A stretch of 64,000 nt of DNA from Archivesica marissinica. Its lineage: Eukaryota > Mollusca > Bivalvia > Venerida > Vesicomyidae. How positions within the stretch are numbered: position 1 is the first letter of the stretch; every line of letters begins with the position of its first letter. A program made the translations under genes and the position numbers. The notes under the pieces are model-generated. The model was not told the origin of the DNA. It ran no database searches and saw only the letters and a list, made by a program, of their open reading frames with translations. The stretch is from the NCBI GenBank assembly GCA_014843695.1, contig CM026391.1, forward strand, positions 40,645,324 through 40,709,323. Reading direction: 5' to 3'. Below, in pieces: positions 56,013 to 64,000 of this stretch.

Positions 56013-56022
56013 CCTCTCTCTC
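55797..56022. repeat. (CT)n microsatellite, ~226 bp
   Basis: Nearly pure CT dinucleotide with scattered CC and TCC interruptions. All three plus frames and the minus frame are open here and encode only Ser/Leu or Arg/Glu runs. None is a gene. Confidence 0.98.
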
Positions 56023-56094
56023 GATTCAATCAGGAATGGCGAACAGTTTACTTACAACATTCACTATAACTAAGCTCAATCTCTAGTGTTGCAG

Positions 56095-56230
56095 AGGGGT
56101 CTCCGTGGCTCTACGCTCGAATCCCACCGGAGTGTCGAATTGTTTCAAGTGGTTTCAAGTGAGAAAGCTGTCCAGCTGACTTGCGAAATACCTCTTGTTC
56201 TACTCCTGTAGATCCACCCGAGCTTGGAAC
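56095..56230 (+). mobile_element. SINE family D, copy 2
   Basis: GGTCTCCGTGGCTCTACGCT followed by CGAATCCCACCGG as B box, then TTCAAGTGAGAAAGCTGTCC, GCTGACTTGCGAAA and TTGTTCTACTCCTG. I recall close relatives of this core from bivalve and gastropod genomes, which supports a molluscan source. Confidence 0.6.
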
Positions 56231-56462
56231 ATTCCTCGGATGGGCACACATGGCTTCCTCCGCCAATATAGAGTTGGATAGTCGCCATGATATGACATAT
56301 TAAGGATGTTGGTGCGACTTTAGATTAACCAGTTATCAGACAGTGTATGCGATAAATCCTGTACGATGCTGTGGCAGTCTATTCGGATTCTAACAGGTTA
56401 TCATACCGTGTAAGAGTAAAAGATATTCACTACATATACCTTTGACAACTGTGTATAATACT

Positions 56463-56705
56463 TAGTCCACCTCCTTGGTCGAGTGGTTAAGGTCGATGAC
56501 TTATATACCACTGTAATCTATCATCACTGATGGCCACGTGTTCGAGCCCAGTTTCTATGCGAAAACGTTGACAGTTTCTTACGCAGATGTGTGCACCAAG
56601 TATTTGTTAACTGCTGGAGCCTGCCCAGGAAACGTGTTGTTAGGTAAACTGCGCGTCGATCAAATGGGCAACCGGTAGCGACGTTAAATAAACTTAAATA
56701 AAAAA
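56463..56705 (+). mobile_element. SINE family E (tRNA-Ser/Leu-like head)
   Basis: The head reads TTGGTCGAGTGGTTAAGG (A box of the tRNA-Ser/Leu type) and GTGTTCGAGCCC (B box), with a longer spacing than usual for a tRNA. The 3' part contains GCTGGAGCCTGCCCAGGAAA, TTGTTAGGTAAACTGC and a tail CAACCGGTAGCGACGTTAAA ending in A-rich repeats. That tail is shared with SINE family A. Confidence 0.8.
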
Positions 56706-57612
56706 GAAGTATAATAGTTCTGAAGATATTTGTTCTAACTGCATACACGGCTGCCTAAGTAAGCATTCCATTTCCATTATTTAGATACATTTAAAAGGAC
56801 GATATACGACCTTAGCTACTTGTGGCCCTATAAATCCTATACAATTTAAGATTAAATTAAAAGTTTAATTTCTTGTATTTCATTTCAGCCAATCAATCTG
56901 CATACGTAAATGTACAGGACGCAAATAAGAGAAAGTTAGCAGCAGACGAGAACAGGAAACAGTGATGTAAACGTCAAACGACATCACCCACTGCAGAGTA
57001 TGACGATTCGACCTCGCCATAGTTATCTACCGACGAACCAATTGATACTGCCATACCAAATGTATGTCTTAATGATATATCGTGCTTGTGCAGTGTGCGT
57101 GGACATATCCGAGCTTCAAGACCAATATGACACTGCGGACTGGTAGCCGTCCACATGCATGTCAGAGCAAGAAGCTCTTGAGGCACCGTATGCTCAGCAG
57201 TGTTAGCATTGTACGCGTCGCGGCCCCTCTGCCAGCACCAATGATGTGTGACGTGGTTGTGAACTCGGTTGCTAAGCATATTATACATTATTAAAAATGG
57301 TTATGTTTATTAAAGTGTTTATTGTCTTTATGATAATGACTCTAGAATGCATTGTTTAATAGTTGAATTAACTGTGGCGGTGTTGCTTAGTACTCCCGAT
57401 CTAACCCCAGTATCCGGAGGATGCCAATAGACAAGAAAGCTGCTCACTGTTTTACTGTATCCATCCACCATAGTGTAGTGTTCACTTTATTCAGTCAAAG
57501 GCGAAATTCTACGGCGTAAATCATTGATTAACATTTTGTTTCGGGGCACAATTTGGGTTAACCCCAGTTATTAATCTCCATAATAGGTATGGTATCCATT
57601 GCCGGTGCCGGT
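56706..57612. other. No recognisable gene
   Basis: About 900 bp without supported coding content. Two open frames of 70 and 104 codons overlap on opposite strands at 56,974-57,294 with no recognisable domain. Confidence 0.45.
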
Positions 57613-57681
57613 GTAGCGTGAGCCCCGTAAGTCCGTGAGGATTGTAAGTTCGCTAGTTGCGGCTTACGGGGCTCACGCTAC
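57613..57681. repeat. Perfect 19-bp inverted repeat (hairpin)
   Basis: GTAGCGTGAGCCCCGTAAG (57,613-57,631) is exactly reverse-complementary to CTTACGGGGCTCACGCTAC (57,663-57,681), with a 31-nt spacer. It is GC-rich in an AT-rich neighbourhood. Twenty bases on, the motif GTGAGAATTGAAAGT (57,702) also occurs in the satellite at the window end. Confidence 0.93.
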
Positions 57682-57717
57682 GGGTATAAGAAACGTAAGT
57701 TGTGAGAATTGAAAGTC

Positions 57718-58390
57718 AATAACAATATCTTTCCTCCACTTTAGTTTAAAGATTTTATAGCTCAATTATTGATGATAAATGATAGTAGATAAAGGCTAAT
57801 AATGAGACTCCAATTTCTAGTGTATGAGGTTTAAAAACGCTCGTGTTTGTGTATAACCATGACTTACATAATACGCGGTCAATTGATGGAACAGCTTATT
57901 GGTATCGATACGACACCTGTCAATCAAACTATAATGGATAATCCAATCAGCTATCGATATTTCACACATCCTCAAGTAAGCTTGTGTATCCCAATACTGC
58001 AGTTTTAAGTTGATTGTAAGATTAGCCAGCTAATTTAAATGCAACTATGAAATCGATTATGGATTAATAATCTAGATTTTATCATACAATATGACTGCCG
58101 TTGTCATTACCGAAACTGTATTAGTTAGGCTACAACTACTAAGTAGAAATAGTGTGTTGTCGTAATATTTGTATGAAAGTCTGGAGTCTTATGACCTAAG
58201 CTGTTGATGCGACACCCCTACATGTTCTATTACAATGTGAATATATTAATAATTCACACAATTCTACCAACAGACATAAAATTATTGGGCAAAATCGTAT
58301 CTGTATATTGTTTATGACCCTCATAAATAATTTAAAGTTAGATAAATCAAGATAGATTTTTGTAGCTTAGTTTATACAAATTTAACTTAA
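57718..58390. other. No recognisable gene
   Basis: About 670 bp of AT-rich sequence between the hairpin and a SINE; nothing supported. Confidence 0.5.
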
Positions 58391-58595
58391 CTAGATTGCA
58401 GAACAAGTGTTTACTACATTATATTAATCGTCCTCGAGGCCTCATTTCTGGTAGAATCCATCTCGATAAAGGAGAGAAGAAGCAATTTAAGTCCCTTGCT
58501 AAGGGACACAATCATAACAGCTACAGCTGGGCGCGAACTCGGGTCATTTCGTACCTGAAGCGAATGCGCTACCACTGCGCTATCACGACTTCCAC
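58391..58595 (-). mobile_element. SINE family B, copy 1
   Basis: Minus-strand copy: GTGATAGCGCAGTGGTAGC (A-box-like), an anticodon-arm region TTCGCTTCAGGTACGAAA, a B-box-like GAGTTCGCGCCC, a core TTGTGTCCCTTAGCAAG and a tail including GAGGACGATTAATATAATG. It matches 23,755-23,949. Confidence 0.83.
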
Positions 58596-58664
58596 AATGT
58601 CAGTGCCACGAGATCAATATTTTAAATATGAAAGATAAACAAGGCCACTAGAAACTCACTTTTA

Positions 58665-58920
58665 CAGACGGATATGTAGTCTAGCGGTTAACACGCTGGA
58701 CTGGTAATCCAGGGATCGCAAGTTCGATCCCCCGTCTGACACTAATAAAATTAACCGTCTTTCAGATGGGACTTTAAACCGTGCACGTAAAACAACCAGA
58801 AGAGACTCTGGAATGGGTCTCTGTCTGTATCATTGCACTATCCTCCAAAAATCTATAATGACTAATCTCTTCAGGAGGCGTCGCTCATATGTGCAACCGG
58901 TAACGACGATATATAAACGT
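58665..58920 (+). mobile_element. SINE family A, best-preserved copy
   Basis: Full-length plus-strand copy. The head still folds as a tRNA: CAGACGG (58,665-58,671) pairs with CCGTCTG (58,732-58,738) as acceptor stem, and CTGGA/TCCAG closes a CTGGTAA loop, with GGT in the anticodon position (58,703-58,705). A box TAGTCTAGCGGTTAACACG and B box AGTTCGATCCC form a plausible RNA polymerase III promoter. The 3' end contains a TCGCTCATATGTGCAACCGG hairpin region and AACGACGATATATAAACG. Confidence 0.92.
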
Positions 58921-59216
58921 ACACCCCCCCCCACCCGACTCGCTTTAAGTTTGAATAATGATCTTATATAAAGATACGATTGTGTGTGTGCCTGCCTGTG
59001 GGTGTGGTTTTGTGCATGACTGTGTACATAAATACATACTGACTAGGTACTCGACACACGGACGGCTTGTCCCACGATTGCACGGTATAGAGGCCAGACA
59101 GGAATATGAATAACATCCAAGCTCCTGCCCAAGCTACCATGCTAGAGAGTGTAGCGGGTCCAGTGTCTTTCGCTATGTCATATGTTTATAAATACTAACA
59201 TGCATTACTTTTTGTA
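58921..59216. other. No recognisable gene
   Basis: About 300 bp between two SINE copies, including a short GTGTGTGTGCCTGCCTGTGG stretch. Nothing further is supported. Confidence 0.5.
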
Positions 59217-59325
59217 ATCGTCGCTACTCAGGTTGCATAAGTGAGCGACACCTGAAGAGTCATTTTAGATTTTGGAGGATAGTGCAAAGATACAGGCAGA
59301 GAGACCCATTCAATAGTCACTTTGA
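59217..59325 (-). mobile_element. SINE family A, 3' fragment
   Basis: Minus-strand tail and part of the body (GTCGCTCACTTATGCAACC and GTATCTTTGCACTATCCTCC). It is truncated at 59,325. Confidence 0.75.
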
Positions 59326-59753
59326 GAATTGTTTTGTTATTTCATCGCTTTCAATCCCCACCCAATCCCCATTTTGTTAGTTTTTCACTTGATATAAAAC
59401 TATATTTTCATACACGTATTATATATTTAATGGAGATAATCTCAATAAGCTATAAGCTTTCGATTTAATCCATTTTCGTTTTGTATACAATATGTCACCG
59501 ACTCCGAGTTCACGGGGTTTGAACTTGTGTGCAGGTTAACTCTAAATGGGGAATTAGTGTGGTACAGCAGAGTAGCATACACAAAGTGGTGGCATATGAA
59601 GGGGTCAGTCCACGGTGTATGGTCAATTTGAATTAAACCAATGACGATTCCAGTTACTAATTTAATATATATATAATTGTCCAGCAATAACGATAATTAA
59701 CACAGATTGAAGTTCACGTTAATTATGTAGGTGGTTTTAATGTGTGTTTTATG
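59326..59753. other. No recognisable gene
   Basis: About 430 bp of AT-rich sequence. An 81-codon minus-strand frame has no recognisable domain. Confidence 0.45.
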
Positions 59754-60003
59754 TGTATTTATCGTGGCTACCGGTTGCCCATATGAGCGACGCCTCCTGA
59801 AGAAATTAGTCCTCTTAGACGTTTGGAGGATAGTGCAATGATACAGACAGAGTCCCATTCCAGTCTCCTGTGGTTCTTTTACGTGCACGGTGTACAACAC
59901 CGACACAAGACCTTAGTTTAAAGTCCCATCTGAAAGACTATTAATTTTATTAGGGTCAGATGGGGGATAGAACCTGCGATACCTGGATTACCAGTCCAGC
60001 ATG
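59754..60003 (-). mobile_element. SINE family A, 5'-truncated copy
   Basis: Minus-strand copy with complete tail and body, truncated within the anticodon arm (CTGGACTGGTAATCCAGG is retained; the A box is lost at about 60,003). Confidence 0.88.
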
Positions 60004-60434
60004 GGTTTTAATGGTGTCCATATATAGTTCCGACTATTAGGTACAAATTAACATAAGTCCTGTAGCAGATTTAATGAGGCTAGCATTATGCCACTAAATG
60101 ATACATTGTATTAACAGTAGCTGCTTTATGCTACTAAAGGTATTTATATCAAAGAAACCATAAATTGTAAATAATGTCAACTATGACAACTCTTCTAAGA
60201 CATGTTATGGATAATAATATCAGATAACATCTGCTTAAGAAAATGCATTAGTGATGTCCTTTATATAAAATATAATGTAAAAGTCACCATTATACAAAGA
60301 AACTAAATGATTGAAATTATAGGAATGAAATAAAATAATAATTATGTAACTAATGAATTTTATTGAAATTCTGACCGTTACATATATATGTACTGTACAT
60401 TATGAATGAATAAATATGTTTAAACCAAGTCTTC
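60004..60434. other. No recognisable gene
   Basis: AT-rich stretch between two SINE fragments with no supported feature. Confidence 0.5.
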
Positions 60435-60527
60435 GCTGGTTCTTTTAGTGTCCAGCTTAGGCACCGACACCAGACCTCGTCAGAAAGTCTATTAATATTA
60501 TTAAGGTCAGACGTGGATCAAGCCTAC
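60435..60527 (-). mobile_element. SINE family A, internal fragment
   Basis: TTCGCTGGTTCTTTTAGTG, GGCACCGACACCAGACCTCG and AAGGTCAGACGTGGATCAAG match the middle of family A. Both ends are missing. Confidence 0.7.
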
Positions 60528-60904
60528 ACTATCTCACCAGGATCCTTTTGATTGATTATCTAACTTACCAGTTGGTCATGGTACCCAGTTTATCCTGTGT
60601 TCTTCTATGAATGCATTGGACGCTTACTTAGGATCGCTGTCCTGTTGAAAATTGTGAGCTGTAGGCAATACATACTAATATCAATGTTGTATTACATTCA
60701 TATATACAGTGGGCCGTCACATTTACATTACATATTTGTAAAAGCGACATTTCCAGTCTAAGCAACATGGAGGACACCACATGGAGGACACCCATATGTA
60801 GCCACACTCATAAACACACATTCCAATATATATATATACATTCCGATACATTCATATATACATTATGATACACATATATATATATATATATTCCGATACA
60901 TATT
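60528..60904. other. No gene; short TA-rich microsatellites
   Basis: About 380 bp with several (TA)n runs (60,825-60,895) interspersed with ATTCCGATACAT units, leading into the satellite. Confidence 0.6.
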
Positions 60905-63900
60905 TTCTGAAAATGTTAATCCTGTGATAATTGAAAGTTCCAATGAGAGACCTATCAAAGTGACCCACAGGCAACATATGAAGTGGTGAGATATCTACAG
61001 TCAAACCTGTGTTAGTGGTCATCTCCATTAAGCAGCCAAACCTGTATTAAGCAGCAAGTTTCCAGATTCCCAATCGGTTGTTTTATTATATAGTTTACCT
61101 CTATTAAGCAGCCACCTGTGTTAAGCAGCCAATTTCTCTGACTCCTTTGACTGGCTGCTTAAGACAGGTTTGACTGTATATCAACAGACCAGTATGAAAT
61201 CATATATGTGAAGTCTAAATTGACTAATATTAGTTTGGTATTAATTACCGGTATGCATTTTCGGATGAGACTTTCAATTCTCAGTGCTTGGGAACAAATT
61301 GTTGAACAAGTGAGAATTAAAAGTTCCGGAGAGGGACGTATATAAAGTGACCCACAGGCATCAAATGAAGTGGTGAGATATCTATATCACCTGACCAGCA
61401 TGAAAACATTATGTCAAGTCTAAATTTACTAATATTAGCTCGGTATTATGCATTTTCTGAGGTGACTTTCAATTCTCACGGCTTGGAGAAAAATGCTGAA
61501 GCTGTGAGAATTGAAAGTTACAGTCAGGGACCTTTCTAAAGTGACCCACAGGCATCATATGAAGTGGTGAGATATCTATCTCACCTGACTAGCATGAACA
61601 CATTATGTCAAGTCTAAATTTACTAAAATTCGGTATTATACATTTTCTGAGGTAACTTTCAATTCTCACGGCTTGGAGAAAAATGCTGAAGCTGTGAGAA
61701 TTGAAAGTTCCAGTCAGGGACCTTTCTAAAGTGACACACAGGCATCATATGAAGTGGTTAGATATCTATCTCACCTGACTAGCATGAAAACATTATGTCA
61801 AGTCTAAATTTACTAAAATTCGGTATTATGCATTTTCTGAGGTAACTTTCAATTCTCACGGCTTGGAGAAAAATGCTGAAGCTGTGAGAATTGAAAGTTC
61901 CAGTCAGGGACCTTTCTAAAGTGACACACAGGCATCATATGAAGTGGTTAGATATCTATCTCCCCTGACCAGCATGAAAACATTATGCCAAGTCTAAATT
62001 TACCAATATTAGCTCAGTATTATGCATTTTCTGAGGTGACTTTCAATTCTCACGGCTTGGGGGGAAATTCTGAAGCTGTGAGAATTGAAAGTTCCCGTCA
62101 GGGACCTATCTAAAGTGATGCACAGGCATCATATGACGTGGTGAGATATCTGTCTCAATTGACCAGCATGAAAACAATATGTCAAGTCTAAATTTACTAA
62201 TATTAGCTCGGTATTATGCATTTTCTGAGGTAACTTTCAATTCTCACGGTTTGGGGGGAAATTCTGAAGCTGTGAGAATTGAAAGTTCCAGTCAGGGACC
62301 TTTCTAAAGTGACACACAGGCATCATATGAAGTGGTTAGATATCTATCTCACCTGACCAGCATGAAAACATTATGCAAGTCTAAATTTACAAATATTAGC
62401 TCAGTATTATGCATTTTCTGAGGTGACTTTCAATTCTCACGGCTTGGGGGGAAATTCTGAAGCTGTGAGAATTGAAAGTTCCCATCAGGGACCTATCTAA
62501 AGTGATGCACAGGCATCATATGAAGTGGTGAGATATCTATCTCACCTGACCAGCATGAAAACATTATGCCAAGTCTAAATTTACCAATATTAGCTCAGTA
62601 TTATGCATTTTCTGAGGCGACTTTCAATTCTCACGGCTTGGAGAAAAATGCTGAAGCTGTGAGAATTGAAAGTTCCAGTCAGGGACCTATCTAAAGTGAC
62701 CCACAGGCATCATATGAAGTGGTTAGATATCTATCTCACCTGACCAGCATGAAAACATTATTTCAAGTCTAAATTTGCTAATATTAGCTCGGTATTATGC
62801 ATTTTCTGAGGTGACTTTCAATTCTCACGGCTTGGGGGAAAATTCTGAAGCTGTGAGAATTGAAAGTTCCCGTCAGGGACCTATCTAAAGTGATGCACAG
62901 GCATCATATGAAGTGGTGAGATATCTATCTCACCTGACCAGCATGAAAACATTATGCCAAGTCTAAATTTACCAATATTAGCTCAGTATTATGCATTTTC
63001 TGAGGTGACTTTCAATTCTCACGGCTTGGGGGAAATTCTGAAGCTGTAAGAATTGAAAGTTCCAGTCAGGGACTTTTCTAAAGTGTCCCACAGGCATCAT
63101 ATGAAGTGGTGAGATATATGTCTCAATTGACCAGCATGAAAACATTATGTCAAGTCTAAATTTGCTAATATTAGCTCGGTATTATGCATTTTCTGAGGTG
63201 ACTTTCAATTCTCACGGCTTGGGGGAAAATTCTGAAGCTGTGAGAATTGAAAGTTCCCGTCAGGGACCTATCTAAAGTGATGCACAGGCATCATATGAAG
63301 TGGTTAGATATCTATCTCACCTGGCCAGCATGAAAACATTATGTCAAGTCTAAATTTACCAATATTAGCTCAGTATTATGCATTTTCTGAGGTGACTTTC
63401 AATTCTCACGGCTTGGGGGAAAATTCTGAAGCTGTGAGAATTGAAAGTTCCAGTCAGGGACCTTTCTAAAGTGACCCACAGGCATCATATGAAGTGGTGA
63501 GATATCTATCTCACCTGACCAGCATGAAAACATTATGTCAAGTCTAAATTTGCTAATATTAGCTCGGTATTATGCATTTTCTGAGGTGACTTTCAATTCT
63601 CACGGCTTGGGGGAAAATTCTGAAACTGTGAGAATTGAAAGTTCCCATCAGGGACCTATCTAAAGTGATGCACAGGCATCATATGAAGTGGTTAGATATC
63701 TATCTCACCTGACCAGCATGAAAACATTATGCCAAGTCTAAATTTACCAATATTAGCTCAGTATTATGCATTTTCTGAGGTGACTTTCAATTCTCACGGC
63801 TTGGAGAAAAATGCCGAAGCTGTGAGAATTGAAAGTTCCAGTCAGGGACCTTTCTAAAGTGACCCACAGGCATCATATGAAGTGGTGAGATATCTATCTC

Positions 63901-64000
63901 ACCTGACCAGCATGAAAACATTATGCCAAGTCTAAATTTACCAATATTAGCTCAGAATTATGCATTTTCTGAGGTGACTTTCAATTCTCACGGCTTGGGG
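60905..64000. repeat. 190-194-bp satellite array with palindromic motif
   Basis: At least fifteen monomers, spaced 190-194 bp, run off the window end. Starts of GCTGTGAGAATTG lie at 61,501, 61,691, 61,881, 62,075, 62,269, 62,462, 62,656, 62,850, 63,043, 63,237, 63,431, 63,625 and 63,819. Each monomer carries ACTTTCAATTCTCAC and, about 30 bp on, the exact reverse complement GTGAGAATTGAAAGT. Two monomer forms differ in the loop (GGAGAAAAATGCTGAAG and GGGGGAAATTCTGAAG). The first two or three monomers are diverged, and one is split by a MITE. Confidence 0.97.
60998..61176. mobile_element. 179-bp TA-flanked MITE in the first satellite monomer
   Basis: The ends are inverted (CAGTCAAACCTGTGTTA and TTAAGACAGGTTTGACTG) and flanked by TA on each side. 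Removing the element and one TA restores the monomer sequence GAGATATCTATATCACCTGA seen at 61,376. TA targets and short inverted ends fit a Tc1/mariner-type non-autonomous element. Internal AAGCAGCCA repeats (61,032, 61,048, 61,104 and 61,125) are a feature of this family. Confidence 0.88.

Noticed and set aside
55718..56086. Ser/Leu-rich and Arg/Glu-rich frames of about 100 codons
   Set aside because: They are translations of the (CT)n microsatellite.
58665..58740. tRNA gene with GGT anticodon
   Set aside because: It is the head of a SINE: the same head with the same downstream body recurs many times in the window.

Overview
This looks like eukaryotic, AT-rich, repeat-saturated genomic DNA. 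Intron-bearing transposase genes, several tRNA-derived SINE families, LINE relics and long satellite arrays exclude a bacterial or phage source. A marine mollusc is the most likely host. That is an inference from repeat flavour (SINE tails, FLYWCH-MULE genes, a degenerate SINE with the CCAGCTGGCTTGCGAA motif), not proof. I could not identify a confident host gene. Almost everything recognisable is mobile or satellite DNA. All sequence comparisons were made by eye.

Layout. 1-14,534: roughly 320 copies of a 38-bp minisatellite with higher-order variants, interrupted at 1,060-3,313 by a 2.25-kb FLYWCH-MULE insertion that still carries an apparently intact two-exon transposase gene. 14,535-15,477: unique AT-rich DNA. 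15,478-17,690: a 42/43-bp minisatellite whose length keeps both strands accidentally open. 18,763-25,466: SINEs, two LINE relics on the minus strand, and one CR1/jockey-like LINE on the plus strand cut into three pieces. One of the cuts was made by a P-element-like insertion carrying THAP exons. 25,875-31,027: a second, 5.15-kb MULE with complex terminal inverted repeats, a 9-bp target duplication and a decayed transposase. It is itself filled with SINEs and a LINE whose 3' half has been inverted.

34,991-41,556: a short CAGGG-ended element, a mariner relic with what looks like an intron, a LINE endonuclease fragment, and a GC-hairpin DNA transposon. 43,360-47,760: a duplicated segment; one copy was hit by a 1.25-kb CAGGG-ended element, the other by a piggyBac-type element that was in turn hit by a Tc1 transposon with an intron-containing gene. 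48,115-49,244: a LINE reverse transcriptase relic. 50,197-52,647: a foldback-like element whose inverted arms are built from about 190-bp tandem repeats, with LINE pieces in the loop. 52,934-60,530: a small transposon, a hAT-type transposase relic, a (CT)n tract and scattered SINEs. 60,905-64,000: a 190-194-bp satellite with a palindromic motif, running off the window end and invaded by a TA-flanked MITE.

The elements do not work together as a pathway. The window reads as a layered record of insertions. The order of many events can be recovered because satellites and duplicated segments supply uninterrupted empty sites for comparison.
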